Assembly: GCA_028699175.1 (NCBI GenBank) | Contig: JAQVVC010000003.1 | Span: 1-34,216 of the forward strand | DNA length: 34,216 nt | Reading direction: 5' to 3' | Source: Bacilli bacterium | Lineage (GTDB): Bacteria > Bacillota_I > Bacilli_A > RF39 > UBA660 | Shown here: positions 8,813 to 16,822 of the stretch, one piece after another | Layout of the letters: the number at the start of each line of letters is the position of its first letter | Position numbering within the stretch: position 1 is the stretch's first letter | Notes under the pieces: model-generated | What the model saw: only the letters and a program-made list of their open reading frames with translations | Database searches by the model: none | What the model was told of the DNA's origin: nothing | Position numbers and translations under genes: made by a program

Positions 8813-8834
8813 TTGATTCACCTTTCTTGCTTTA

Positions 8835-8863
8835 ATTATAATATATTATAAGAATTAAAGCAA
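8835..8863 (-). promoter_or_regulatory. Sigma-A type promoter of the 542-aa membrane protein gene
   Basis: On the minus strand TTGCTT and TATAAT are separated by exactly 17 bases, about 22 bases before the start codon. Confidence 0.75.
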
Positions 8864-8896
8864 ATTAAAACCAATATTTAATTATTGGTTTTAATT
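8863..8896 (-). terminator. Long A/T hairpin ending the SOS mini-gene
   Basis: A perfect 14-bp inverted repeat (8863-8876 with 8883-8896, loop of six) encloses the stop codon of the 45-codon gene. The stem is A/T-rich with a CC/GG core and its distal arm is U-rich on either strand. It probably terminates the mini-gene and protects its 3' end. The separate U tract is weak. Confidence 0.6.
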
Positions 8897-9015
8897 ATTA
8901 TATTATTACTTTGCATATCTGTTATATTAGCTTGATAACTCATTGCAAATAACATTAAAAGTAAAAGGAGATAGAATATTATTACACCTCTATACTCATT
9001 AATTTTCACTAACAT
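8878..9015 (-). CDS. LexA-controlled 45-aa single-pass membrane peptide, divergent from lexA
   Basis: An ORF of 45 codons starts at ATG 9015 after a GGGAGTGG ribosome binding site and ends at TAA 8878. The peptide has a short cytoplasmic-type N-terminus (MLVKINEYRG), one strongly hydrophobic helix at residues 11-27 (VIIFYLLLLLMLFAMSY), and an 18-residue polar tail. Its promoter is TTGACA-17-TATAGT with a perfect LexA operator in the spacer. In Staphylococcus (sosA), Bacillus and Listeria (yneA), the gene divergent from lexA encodes an SOS-induced, one-helix cell-division inhibitor. Position, regulation and topology match here, but no sequence similarity can be claimed. It is shorter than SosA (77 aa) and lacks the LysM domain of YneA. 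Confidence 0.75.
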   Translation of the reverse strand: MLVKINEYRGVIIFYLLLLLMLFAMSYQANITDMQSNNIIIKTNN

Positions 9016-9043
9016 ATTTCCACTCCCTTCTACTTATAAATCA

Positions 9044-9072
9044 ACTATATCACGAACCAATGTTCGTGTCAA
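9044..9072 (-). promoter_or_regulatory. Promoter of the SOS mini-gene
   Basis: On the minus strand TTGACA (9067-9072) and TATAGT (9044-9049) are separated by exactly 17 bases, close to the full sigma-A consensus. The LexA operator fills the spacer, so bound repressor would block RNA polymerase. Confidence 0.85.
9051..9068. promoter_or_regulatory. LexA (DinR/SOS) operator, perfect palindrome
   Basis: CACGAAC-CAAT-GTTCGTG has 7-bp perfect inverted arms around a 4-base centre. It contains the GAAC-N4-GTTC core of the Gram-positive SOS box (Bacillus, Staphylococcus). It lies between the -35 and -10 of the mini-gene and about 24 bases upstream of the lexA -35. Confidence 0.92.
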
Positions 9073-9080
9073 TAAAAAAG

Positions 9081-9094
9081 AAAACAAATGTTTG
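9081..9094. promoter_or_regulatory. Second, weaker LexA-like half-palindrome at the lexA promoter
   Basis: AAAACAAATGTTTG keeps AAC-N4-GTT but changes the outer G/C of the core. Its right arm shares bases with the lexA -35 element, and its centre is 28 bases from the centre of the perfect box. It would suit mild autoregulation of lexA. Confidence 0.45.
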
Positions 9095-9120
9095 ACATGT
9101 TGTCAATAATATGTTAATAT
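9092..9120 (+). promoter_or_regulatory. lexA promoter
   Basis: TTGACA (9092-9097) and TAATAT (9115-9120) are 17 bases apart. Transcription should start near 9127, giving a leader of only about 14 bases before ATG 9141. Confidence 0.85.
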
Positions 9121-9140
9121 TTGGATTAGGAAGTGAATAA

Positions 9141-9761
9141 ATGAAACCTAAAATTACTAAAAAGCAAGAAGAAGTATTAACTTATATAAAAAAATATATT
9201 GTTAAATATGGCTACCCTCCTTCAGTAAGAGAAATATGTTCTGGACTTGGTTTAAGTAGTCCAGCTACGGTTCATACTCATTTAACTCAATTAGAAATAA
9301 AAGGTGCTATTAAAAAAACTGCTTCTAAATTTAGAACTATCGAAGTTACAGGAGAAAATGAATATGCTCCTAAAGATGAAGAAATAGTAAAAGTGCCATT
9401 ATTAGGTAAAGTTACGGCTGGTAATCCAATCGAAGCAATAGAGAACCCCGATGAATTATTTTCCTTACCAGCTAGTTTAATTCCTCGAAAAAAATCTATT
9501 TTTACATTAAAAGTATCAGGTGATAGTATGATTAATGTCGGAATCTATGATAATGATATTGTAATAGTTCAAAAACAAAAAGAAGCCCAAAACGGGGATA
9601 TAGTCGTAGCAATGAATGAAGAAAATGAAGTAACATTAAAAACTTTTTATAAAGAAAAAAATTATATTAGATTACAACCTGAAAATGATCACTTAGAACC
9701 AATTATCCTTAATAATGTAACAATAATTGGTAAAGCAATTGGATTATATCGAAAATTATAA
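9141..9761 (+). CDS. lexA: SOS transcriptional repressor LexA
   Basis: Represses SOS genes and self-cleaves when bound to RecA filaments. The 206-aa protein has an N-terminal winged helix (PSVREICSGLGLSSPATVHTH, about residues 27-46). The cleavage bond is A93-G94 in GKVTAGNP. The Ser-Lys dyad is S129 in SGDSM and K167 in TLKTF, so autoproteolysis should be intact. The ribosome binding site is AGGAAGTG. A strong promoter and SOS boxes lie directly upstream, as expected for autoregulation. It is one of only two plus-strand genes in the window, and it converges with rpe over a shared terminator. Confidence 0.97.
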   Translation: MKPKITKKQEEVLTYIKKYIVKYGYPPSVREICSGLGLSSPATVHTHLTQLEIKGAIKKTASKFRTIEVTGENEYAPKDEEIVKVPLLGKVTAGNPIEAIENPDELFSLPASLIPRKKSIFTLKVSGDSMINVGIYDNDIVIVQKQKEAQNGDIVVAMNEENEVTLKTFYKEKNYIRLQPENDHLEPIILNNVTIIGKAIGLYRKL

Positions 9762-9783
9762 GACCGGATTTTACTCCGGTCTT
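9760..9783. terminator. Bidirectional terminator between lexA and rpe
   Basis: AAGACCGG/CCGGTCTT is a perfect 8-bp stem with an 8-base loop, the most G+C-rich hairpin in the window. It begins inside the lexA stop codon and contains the last codons of rpe. TTAATTTATTT follows on the plus strand. Confidence 0.85.
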
Positions 9784-10406
9784 AATTTATTTATTTGATC
9801 TTGATAACTATCATTCATGCATACATAAGAACCTACTGATAATATATCAGCATCATTTAATAATTTAGCTGTTTCTTCATTAATACCACCATCAACTGAT
9901 ATTAAATAATTGTAATTATTATCATCTTTAATTGTTTTTAATAATTTTATTTTAGGTAATACCTCTTCAATAAACTTTTGCCCACCTAATCCTGGTTCAA
10001 CACTCATTACTAATACTTGTTCAATATATGGTAAATATTTTTTTATTTCTTCTATTTTTGTATTAGGTTTGATACTAATTCCTACTTTAATATTATAACT
10101 ATGAATATATTTAATTAACTCATCAATATCATCATTAACTTCAAGGTGAAATGTTATATATTCAGGATTAATATTAATAAACTCATCAACATGTTTTTTT
10201 ACATCGACAACCATTAAATGAATATCTAATGGTTTTTTATTATATCCAATAAATTCTTTTACTTCTTGATAAGGAAATAAAGTATTAGGAACAAACATTC
10301 CATCCATTACATCTAAATGTAAAAAATCGGCATCAGTATTATTTAACTTCTTTAATGTTTCAATAATATTATATTTTGATTTTGTTATCGTTACCGATAT
10401 TTTCAT
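9771..10406 (-). CDS. rpe: Ribulose-phosphate 3-epimerase
   Basis: Interconverts D-ribulose 5-phosphate and D-xylulose 5-phosphate in the pentose phosphate pathway. The TIM-barrel motifs are HLDVMDGMFVPN at residues 30-41, LDIHLMV, MSVEPGLGGQKF and SVDGGINEET, covering the metal-binding His/Asp ligands and the catalytic acids. The first strand is unusual: the common APSILSADF is replaced by SVTITKSKYN. At 211 aa it is slightly short. Its ribosome binding site (ATGAGGTAAAT) is formed by the end of rsgA. As in B. subtilis it closes the rlmN-prpC-prkC-rsgA-rpe operon. Confidence 0.92.
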   Translation of the reverse strand: MKISVTITKSKYNIIETLKKLNNTDADFLHLDVMDGMFVPNTLFPYQEVKEFIGYNKKPLDIHLMVVDVKKHVDEFININPEYITFHLEVNDDIDELIKYIHSYNIKVGISIKPNTKIEEIKKYLPYIEQVLVMSVEPGLGGQKFIEEVLPKIKLLKTIKDDNNYNYLISVDGGINEETAKLLNDADILSVGSYVCMNDSYQDQINKLRPE

Positions 10407-10408
10407 AT

Positions 10409-11227
10409 TTACCTCATAAATTTTAGATAATTATTATATCTACTTTCTAATATTATTCCTTTTTTTAATAATTCTTTTACTTTACAATCATCTTCCTTTA
10501 AATGATTGCAATCTTTAAATCTACAAGCAACTTTAAACTCTGGATATGTATTTTTAATTTCTTCTTTAGTAAGTTCATTAATATCTAAAGCGCTAAAACC
10601 TGGGGTATCAGCTATAAAAGATGTTTTATATTTAAATAATTCTACATGTCTAGTAGTATGCACTCCTCGGCCTAAAGATTTACTAATTGGTTTAGTATCT
10701 AAATTTAAAGTATGATCAAGTTTATTTAAAAAAGTACTTTTACCAGCTCCAGTTTGACCAGTTAAAACGACAATATTATTAGATATTTCTTTAATTATTC
10801 TATTTTTTTCCGTATTAATAAAATTTTTAATCCCAATTTTATTATAATAATCAATAATTATTTGTAATTCTTTTTTTTCTTGGGGGTTCAATAAATCAAC
10901 TTTAGTAAAACATATAATAGGTTTTATATTATTATGAATTATGATACATAATAATTTATCTAGAAGATTTAAATCTAATTTAGGTTCTTTAACACTAGTT
11001 ATTATTATACATATATCAACATTAGCAATACTAGGTCTTTTTAAATAGTTCTTTCTTGGTAAAATATCTAAAATATATTTTTTTTCAGGATCTATAACAA
11101 CATAATCTCCTACTAAAGGAGTTATTTTATCGTAATAAAATTTACCTCTTGCTCGACATTCATATAAAATATCTTTAACATTTACAGTGTATAAATTACT
11201 AATTTGTTTTACTATTGTTCCCTTCAC
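10409..11227 (-). CDS. rsgA: Small-subunit ribosome biogenesis GTPase RsgA
   Basis: A circularly permuted GTPase that acts late in 30S maturation. An N-terminal OB-fold (about residues 1-60) is followed by the G motifs in permuted order: CFTKVDLL (G4), GQTGAGKST (P-loop, G1), TTRHVELF (G2 region) and DTPGF (G3). A C-terminal zinc motif, C-x4-C-x-H-x5-C in CRFKDCNHLKEDDC, completes the 272-aa protein. It starts 12 bases after the prkC stop, with AAGGAG close to the ATG. In Bacillus this protein is a PrkC substrate, which fits the operon. Confidence 0.95.
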   Translation of the reverse strand: MKGTIVKQISNLYTVNVKDILYECRARGKFYYDKITPLVGDYVVIDPEKKYILDILPRKNYLKRPSIANVDICIIITSVKEPKLDLNLLDKLLCIIIHNNIKPIICFTKVDLLNPQEKKELQIIIDYYNKIGIKNFINTEKNRIIKEISNNIVVLTGQTGAGKSTFLNKLDHTLNLDTKPISKSLGRGVHTTRHVELFKYKTSFIADTPGFSALDINELTKEEIKNTYPEFKVACRFKDCNHLKEDDCKVKELLKKGIILESRYNNYLKFMR

Positions 11228-11239
11228 ATAAACTCCTTT

Positions 11240-12967
11240 TTAATCAAATATTTCATCTGGTAATTCTTCTTCAGCAATTACAATTTTAAGTGACATACCG
11301 GAAACAATAGTGGCCCCTTGTTTTGGCAATTGTTCTATTATTGAACCAACTTCGAATAAAGTAGTTGCTTTATATTCGACTTTTAATTTTAAGTTATATT
11401 TATCTGCAAAAGCTTGAATATCAGTTAATGAAAATTCACCACTAGTAAAGTCCGGGTACGTAGCTGACATATCAGGAATATACAAGGTAATAGTTTCTCC
11501 TGGCTTAACTTTAGTACCTACTCCAGGTTCTTGTTTTATTATTTCTCCTAAATTATATTTAGAAACATCATCTACTTCAATTTCTTCAATGATAACAAAT
11601 AAATTATTAACTTTTTCTAGTACAGCTTTTATTTCATGATAATTTTTACCAGTAAAATCTTCAACTTCATAAGTTCCTTCACCAATACTTTGATATAAAG
11701 TTACACTTGAGCCTTCTTTAACAGTACGACCTGAAGATGGATCGCTTTTAACTATTTTATCTTTCTTGATTGTATCACTAGTAGTTTCTTTAATAGTAGC
11801 ATTTATTTTTAATTTATTTTTTATTAATATATTTTCTGCTTCTTTTAAAGTTAATCCTGATACATCAGGTACCGCTACATTTCTTGATTCCGTTAATTTT
11901 GGTAATAATAATATGATACAGGTAGTAATTAATATTAATCCTGTAAAAATAGTTCCTAGAATTAATAAAGTTTTATTTTCTTTCTTTTTCAAATCTTTTT
12001 CAGTTATTTTTTTAGCTATGATTTCACCTTCATTTGTTAATTTTGAATTTTTATTATCAGTTATTTCTTCTTTAACTTTAGTATTTTTTAGTAATTCATC
12101 TTCATCTTGAAAATTATATATAAATGGAGCTTCATTCTCTCTTGTTTCACTTAAACAGGTTTTTAAATCTTCATGCATTTCTCTAGCATCAGCATACCTA
12201 TTTTTAGGATTTTTAGCAACACTTTTAAATATAATATTTTCAACTGCTTGAGGAAGATCAGGTAATTCTTTTCTAATACTTGGTAATGGTTCTTTTAAAT
12301 GTTTAAGTGCTATTTCAACAGCATTATCTCCTTTGTAAGGAAGTGTACCTGATAACAGTTCATACATTAATATTCCAATTGAATAAACATCACTTTGAAT
12401 TGTTGAACCTTTACCTGATGCTTGTTCAGGAGGTAAATAATGAACTGATCCCATTACGGAATTAGTTTGTGTTAATTGCGTACCATTTAAAGCCATAGCA
12501 ATCCCAAAATCAGTTATTTTAACTAAACCATTTTCAAGAATCATAATATTTTGGGGTTTTATATCACGATGAATTATATAAGAATCATGAGCAGCAGCCA
12601 TTCCATCTGTAATTTGCAACATGATATCAATAACTTCTCTAATAGTTAAACTTCCTCTTCTTTTAAGAAGTTGTTTTAAATGTTTACCTTCAATATATTC
12701 CATAACAATATAATAAAGTCCATTATCTTCACCTACATCATATACTTCAACTATATTAGGATGAGATAATGATGATGCCGATAGAGCTTCTCTTTGGAAT
12801 CTACGAACAAATTTTTCATCTGTTGATAGATCTCCTCTTAAAACTTTAACAGCTACATTTCTTTCTAGAATTACATCATAAGCTAAGTATACATTAGCCA
12901 TTCCACCTTCGCCAATTGTTTTAACAATTTGATAACGATCATTAATTTTTTGCCCCTTTGTTATCAA
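11240..12967 (-). CDS. prkC: PASTA-domain serine/threonine protein kinase
   Basis: A membrane Hanks-type kinase that senses muropeptides or lipid II through PASTA repeats and controls wall growth, division and dormancy exit. The kinase domain (about residues 10-275) has the glycine loop GEGGMANV, K41, the catalytic loop HRDIKPQN (D135), DFG at D153 and the PPEQASG activation end. One transmembrane helix spans about 333-355, followed by three PASTA repeats (about 364-433, 434-506, 507-570). The start is TTG in a TTGA overlap with the prpC stop, served by GGTGA eight bases upstream. The juxtamembrane stretch (290-330) is highly charged, as usual. All catalytic residues are present. Confidence 0.96.
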   Translation of the reverse strand: MITKGQKINDRYQIVKTIGEGGMANVYLAYDVILERNVAVKVLRGDLSTDEKFVRRFQREALSASSLSHPNIVEVYDVGEDNGLYYIVMEYIEGKHLKQLLKRRGSLTIREVIDIMLQITDGMAAAHDSYIIHRDIKPQNIMILENGLVKITDFGIAMALNGTQLTQTNSVMGSVHYLPPEQASGKGSTIQSDVYSIGILMYELLSGTLPYKGDNAVEIALKHLKEPLPSIRKELPDLPQAVENIIFKSVAKNPKNRYADAREMHEDLKTCLSETRENEAPFIYNFQDEDELLKNTKVKEEITDNKNSKLTNEGEIIAKKITEKDLKKKENKTLLILGTIFTGLILITTCIILLLPKLTESRNVAVPDVSGLTLKEAENILIKNKLKINATIKETTSDTIKKDKIVKSDPSSGRTVKEGSSVTLYQSIGEGTYEVEDFTGKNYHEIKAVLEKVNNLFVIIEEIEVDDVSKYNLGEIIKQEPGVGTKVKPGETITLYIPDMSATYPDFTSGEFSLTDIQAFADKYNLKLKVEYKATTLFEVGSIIEQLPKQGATIVSGMSLKIVIAEEELPDEIFD

Positions 12968-13710
12968 TTGGAGTCACCGCCTTTTTTGACCAAATACGCT
13001 ATCGAAATATTATCAGTTCCTCCTCTAGCATTACATTTCTTAATTAATTTAATTAGTTTTGCTTCAACACTAACATTTTCCTCAATTAATACTTTTTCTA
13101 CTTGATCTTTACTAAGCATATTTGTAAGTCCATCACTACATAATAAAATAGCATCAACATTAATATCAACATCGAAGATATCTAACTCTTGTTTATCTGC
13201 TGAACCTAATGCTTTCATTAAGACATTTTTTTTAGGATGATGTTCGGCCTCTTCAACAGATAATTCTCCTGAATCTACTAATAAGTTTACTAATGTATGG
13301 TCTTTAGTTATTTTGTGTAATTTTTCATCTTTTAAAACATATCCACTTGAATCACCAATATTACAAAACATTAAAAATTCATTTGTTAATAAAGCCATTA
13401 CAACTGTCGTACCTAATCCAGTTGAATCAATATGTTCTTCAGCATATTTAATGATATTTCGATTTATTTCATTAATATTTTCATTAAGCCAATTTACAGC
13501 ATCTAATTTAGAACCAATAGTACTTAAAGCAGAAAACCTAGAACCAATATGAGTAACAACCATTGAAGAAGCTATCTCACCTGCTCGATGACCGCCCATT
13601 CCATCAGCTACTATCATTAAATGTTCATCAGATTTATTTTTAACAATGGTTACTGAATCTTCATTATGATCTCTTACTCTTCCAGGATCTGTTATATAAA
13701 ACGATTTCAT
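12964..13710 (-). CDS. prpC: PP2C-type protein phosphatase (PrpC/Stp1)
   Basis: The Mn/Mg-dependent Ser/Thr phosphatase that reverses PrkC. At 248 aa it has the expected size and all metal-binding motifs: RDHNEDS (11-18 region), VADGMGGHRAGE with D36, GTTVVMALL, NIGDSSGYVL, CSDGLTNML and GGTDNIS. It is soluble. The start codon directly follows the rlmN stop and its ribosome binding site GAAGGTGA lies in the end of rlmN. The stop overlaps the prkC start, so phosphatase and kinase are translationally coupled. Confidence 0.96.
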   Translation of the reverse strand: MKSFYITDPGRVRDHNEDSVTIVKNKSDEHLMIVADGMGGHRAGEIASSMVVTHIGSRFSALSTIGSKLDAVNWLNENINEINRNIIKYAEEHIDSTGLGTTVVMALLTNEFLMFCNIGDSSGYVLKDEKLHKITKDHTLVNLLVDSGELSVEEAEHHPKKNVLMKALGSADKQELDIFDVDINVDAILLCSDGLTNMLSKDQVEKVLIEENVSVEAKLIKLIKKCNARGGTDNISIAYLVKKGGDSN

Positions 13711-14730
13711 TTATTCACCTTCTTTAGCTCTTAATTGTCCACAAGCTGCATCGATACCTAAGCCAAACTCTTTTCTTATAGTTACATTAATATTATGCTT
13801 TTTTAAAATATCATAAAACGCTAATATTCTTTCTTTACTACTTTTTTTATATTTATTATAATTTGTTTCATTATAAGGAATTAAATTTACATAAACGTTC
13901 ATACCTTTAAGCAAATTAACTAGCTCTAAAGCATGTTTTTTTTCATCGTTTATATAATCTAGCATAACATATTCTATAGTAACTCGTCTATTAGTTTTTT
14001 TAATATATTCTTTAATAGTGTTAATTAAATTATTAATATTGTAAACATCATTTATTTTCATTATTTTACTTCTTAACTCATCAGTTGGAGCATGAAGGCT
14101 TACCGCTAAATTCACTTGCATACATTCATCACCAAATTTTTTGATACCTGGTATTATTCCTGAAGTAGAAACAGTAATATGTCTAGCTCCAATAGAAAGT
14201 CCAAAAGGATTATTTATTATTTTAATAAAATTAATTACATTATAATAATTATCAAATGGTTCTCCAATTCCCATTATTACTACACTATCAATTCTCTTAT
14301 TAATATCTTTTTCAATTAATAAAATTTGTTGGACCATTTCATAAACTTCTAAATCTCTAACTTTTTTTAATCGACCACTTTCACAAAAAGAACATCCTAT
14401 ATTACATCCAACTTGGGATGATATACAAATACTAATACCATAATTATGAATCATTAATACTGCTTCAATTAAATTACCATCACTAAGTTCAAATAAATAC
14501 TTTAAAGTATCTTTACTTTTTTGGGAATTTTTAATTTTTATAATATTAATACTAAAACTATTTATTAAATTATTAATTGAATCTTTACTTATATTAGACA
14601 TATCTTTAAAACTAGCAATTTTATGAATATAAAGCCATTCATAAATTTGTTTAGCTCGGTACTTTTTTTCATTTATCTTAATTAAAAAATTTTCTAATTC
14701 TTCATATGGATAACTATAAATATTTTTCAT
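13711..14730 (-). CDS. rlmN: Dual-specificity RNA methyltransferase RlmN
   Basis: A radical-SAM enzyme that makes 2-methyladenosine at 23S rRNA A2503 and at position 37 of some tRNAs. The [4Fe-4S] motif is C109-x3-C113-x2-C116 in VGCNIGCSFC. GIGEPFDNY is the GxGEPL-type SAM element, and the C-terminal C330 in AACGQL is the methyl-carrier/resolving cysteine. It lacks the Cfr-type features I would look for, and 339 aa suits RlmN. It is the first gene of the rlmN-prpC-prkC-rsgA-rpe operon and has a strong promoter with an extremely short leader. Confidence 0.95.
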   Translation of the reverse strand: MKNIYSYPYEELENFLIKINEKKYRAKQIYEWLYIHKIASFKDMSNISKDSINNLINSFSINIIKIKNSQKSKDTLKYLFELSDGNLIEAVLMIHNYGISICISSQVGCNIGCSFCESGRLKKVRDLEVYEMVQQILLIEKDINKRIDSVVIMGIGEPFDNYYNVINFIKIINNPFGLSIGARHITVSTSGIIPGIKKFGDECMQVNLAVSLHAPTDELRSKIMKINDVYNINNLINTIKEYIKKTNRRVTIEYVMLDYINDEKKHALELVNLLKGMNVYVNLIPYNETNYNKYKKSSKERILAFYDILKKHNINVTIRKEFGLGIDAACGQLRAKEGE

Positions 14731-14744
14731 ATTTCACCAAAATA

Positions 14745-14773
14745 AGTATACCAAATGTATACATAAAACTCAA
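14745..14773 (-). promoter_or_regulatory. Promoter of the rlmN-prpC-prkC-rsgA-rpe operon, with GTATAC repeats
   Basis: On the minus strand TTGAGT and TATACT are 17 bases apart. The -10 ends only 14 bases before the rlmN start, so the leader is about 8-10 bases. GTATAC occurs twice in inverted arrangement (14746-14751 and 14757-14762) over the -10 and spacer, a possible operator. Confidence 0.75.
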
Positions 14774-14839
14774 TTATTCTTGTTAATAAAAACCTTTATT
14801 ATAATAATTAAATATCAAGTTAAGTTTATTCATCAAAAC

Positions 14840-14859
14840 AAAAAAGACTTTAATGTCTT
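14840..14859 (-). terminator. Terminator after the AI-2E family gene
   Basis: On the minus strand AAGAC-ATTAAA-GTCTT is followed by six U, just past the stop at 14862. It isolates the exporter gene from the rlmN promoter. Confidence 0.75.
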
Positions 14860-14861
14860 AA

Positions 14862-16085
14862 TTATCTTTTTTTATAATTTAATTTATCAATATTTACATA
14901 CTTTTCAGTTTCAACAGGAAGTTTTTTCTTATTTAATATTTTATTTAATTTTTTACCCATATAAGCATAAATTATTGCAAATATAGGAACTCCTATTATC
15001 ATTCCAACAAGACCAAAAGCTCCGCCAAATATTATAATAGCAAATAATACCCAGAAACTCTTTATACCTGTTTTCATCCCCATTATTTTCGGTTCTAAAT
15101 AGTAACCTTCTATTTGTTGAATTGCTACTAAATATATTATCAATAGCCAGAATTTACTTGGATCTTGAAGCAATATTATTAAAGCACTAGGTATTCCACC
15201 AATAAAAGGTCCGAAATATGGAATTATATTTGTTATACCTACTAATAAAGCAATTATAATTGCATATGGGAAATTAAAGATAGTTAAAAAGATAAATGTT
15301 ACCAAAGCTAAAATCAAGCAGATCGTTAGCTTACTCATTATAAAGCCCCCAAATATTTTATCAGTATACCTAGCGCTATCAATTATACTATTAGCTTTTT
15401 TTACACTAAATAAAGCATATAACACTTTTTTTAATTGAGCTTGAAAATTTTCTTTATCAAGTAAAAAATATATTGATATAATAAATCCTAATACCGTATT
15501 ATATAATACTTTTATTAGACCAAATAGCCCATTAGAAAATAATACAACCCATTCTTCAATTTTTGGTAAGAAATTATTATTTATTGTGTTTACTAAAGAC
15601 GAATTTATAGCATCATAATTATTTAAAATAATATTTTCTAAATCTTTATGATTATCAATTAATCCAAGTAAATAATTTTTTATTTGTTCTAAATAAATCG
15701 GTATATTAACTATTAATATTTCGAGACTTTTTAATAATTCTGGAATTATAAAATCAAAGGATAATACTAGTATTATAATTACAATAATAAAAGTTAAAAA
15801 AATTGATGAATATCTTGATATTTTTAATTTTTTATCATCTTTAAGTTTAATTTTTTTTATACTATTTAAAAATAATTTATTTTGGAAAAAATCAACTATT
15901 GGATTTAATAAATATGCAAACACAAACCCAATAATAAAAGGAATAAATAATTTAATTATCCATAGAATACTATCTATTATAAGATTTAATTTAAATATTA
16001 AAAAGAAAAATATTATGCAAGCAGCAATAATTAAAAATGTGGTAAGTCCAATATTAAAATACTTATTTTCTTTTAATTTTTTCAT
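14862..16085 (-). CDS. AI-2E family transporter (YtvI/YueF-like membrane protein)
   Basis: A polytopic membrane protein of 407 aa with about eight hydrophobic helices: two at the N-terminus, one near residue 100, then a cluster in the C-terminal half. The conserved family pieces IIPYFGPFIGGIP and QQIEGYYLEPKIMG are clear. Members have been described as AI-2 exporters (E. coli TqsA) or Na+/H+ antiporters in some Bacillus relatives; most are uncharacterised. The substrate cannot be told here. The start lies inside the 3' end of pgsA (23-base overlap) with a GGGGAGA ribosome binding site, so the two are co-transcribed. Confidence 0.85.
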   Translation of the reverse strand: MKKLKENKYFNIGLTTFLIIAACIIFFFLIFKLNLIIDSILWIIKLFIPFIIGFVFAYLLNPIVDFFQNKLFLNSIKKIKLKDDKKLKISRYSSIFLTFIIVIIILVLSFDFIIPELLKSLEILIVNIPIYLEQIKNYLLGLIDNHKDLENIILNNYDAINSSLVNTINNNFLPKIEEWVVLFSNGLFGLIKVLYNTVLGFIISIYFLLDKENFQAQLKKVLYALFSVKKANSIIDSARYTDKIFGGFIMSKLTICLILALVTFIFLTIFNFPYAIIIALLVGITNIIPYFGPFIGGIPSALIILLQDPSKFWLLIIYLVAIQQIEGYYLEPKIMGMKTGIKSFWVLFAIIIFGGAFGLVGMIIGVPIFAIIYAYMGKKLNKILNKKKLPVETEKYVNIDKLNYKKR

Positions 16086-16806
16086 AATTAATCTCCCCTA
16101 TTTTATTTATTAATGGTTCATTTCTAGTATTATTATAAAATTTTGTATCAAAAAGAGCAAATAATATTTCTTTTTTCTTTTTAAATTTTATATTTTTAAT
16201 TTCAAAACCTTCTCCTTTAGTTTTTAAAGTGTCTTTACGGATTTGACTATGATAATCATATGCCACAATTAACCCAGCTCCTGCAGTAATAGATGCCAAT
16301 ATATTCATAATAGAATGACTATTATCATTAATATAATTTAATATAGCTGATAAAATATTATTATTTATATTATTAAGTAATTCTGGAGTACTTATTGTTA
16401 AAAATCCTAATACGATAGCAATACCTAAAATCCAAGTTTTTATTTTACCTATCGAACTGCTTTCTGTAATCGCTCCTCTTAATGCTCCTCTTGTATTAAT
16501 TAGCATAATAAAAGTTTCAATAATAATTGGGAATATCATAATAAAATAATATTTTGTTAATATTGCTAGAGCTGCTATTCCTAGAAGTTTATCAGCTATA
16601 GTATCTAGTAAACTTCCAAAAAGAGTTGATGAATTTAATTTCCTAGCTAAAAAACCATCTATAGCATCAGTTAATAATATAATTATTAAATAAATAATTA
16701 AACCCCATGTTGATAAGATAACACTAGCAATTGGAAGTAAAAATGTTCCAATTACTCTTATCATAGTTATGGAATTAACGATAATTTTAGATGTAACATT
16801 TTCCAT
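16063..16806 (-). CDS. pgsA: CDP-alcohol phosphatidyltransferase, probably PgsA
   Basis: Probably makes phosphatidylglycerol phosphate from CDP-diacylglycerol and glycerol 3-phosphate, the committed step to phosphatidylglycerol. The complete CDP-alcohol motif D-x2-DG-x2-AR-x8-G-x3-D-x3-D is present in DAIDGFLARKL, then GSLLDTIAD. Several transmembrane helices surround it, and the C-terminal 50 residues are polar and longer than usual. I place the start at ATG 16806, after an AGAGGGA site; a longer reading from 16851 would include the promoter. A sibling enzyme of the same superfamily cannot be excluded. It forms a unit with the downstream AI-2E-type gene. Confidence 0.85.
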   Translation of the reverse strand: MENVTSKIIVNSITMIRVIGTFLLPIASVILSTWGLIIYLIIILLTDAIDGFLARKLNSSTLFGSLLDTIADKLLGIAALAILTKYYFIMIFPIIIETFIMLINTRGALRGAITESSSIGKIKTWILGIAIVLGFLTISTPELLNNINNNILSAILNYINDNSHSIMNILASITAGAGLIVAYDYHSQIRKDTLKTKGEGFEIKNIKFKKKKEILFALFDTKFYNNTRNEPLINKIGEINYEKIKRK

Positions 16807-16822
16807 ACATTCCCTCTTTTTT

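Noticed and set aside
11766..12110. Plus-strand ORF of 114 aa with hydrophobic stretches
   Set aside because: Antisense to the membrane and juxtamembrane part of prkC; the hydrophobic look comes from reading the A/T-rich complement.
14780..14986. Plus-strand ORF of 68 aa
   Set aside because: Runs through a clear minus-strand terminator and into the 3' end of the AI-2E gene; no Shine-Dalgarno sequence.
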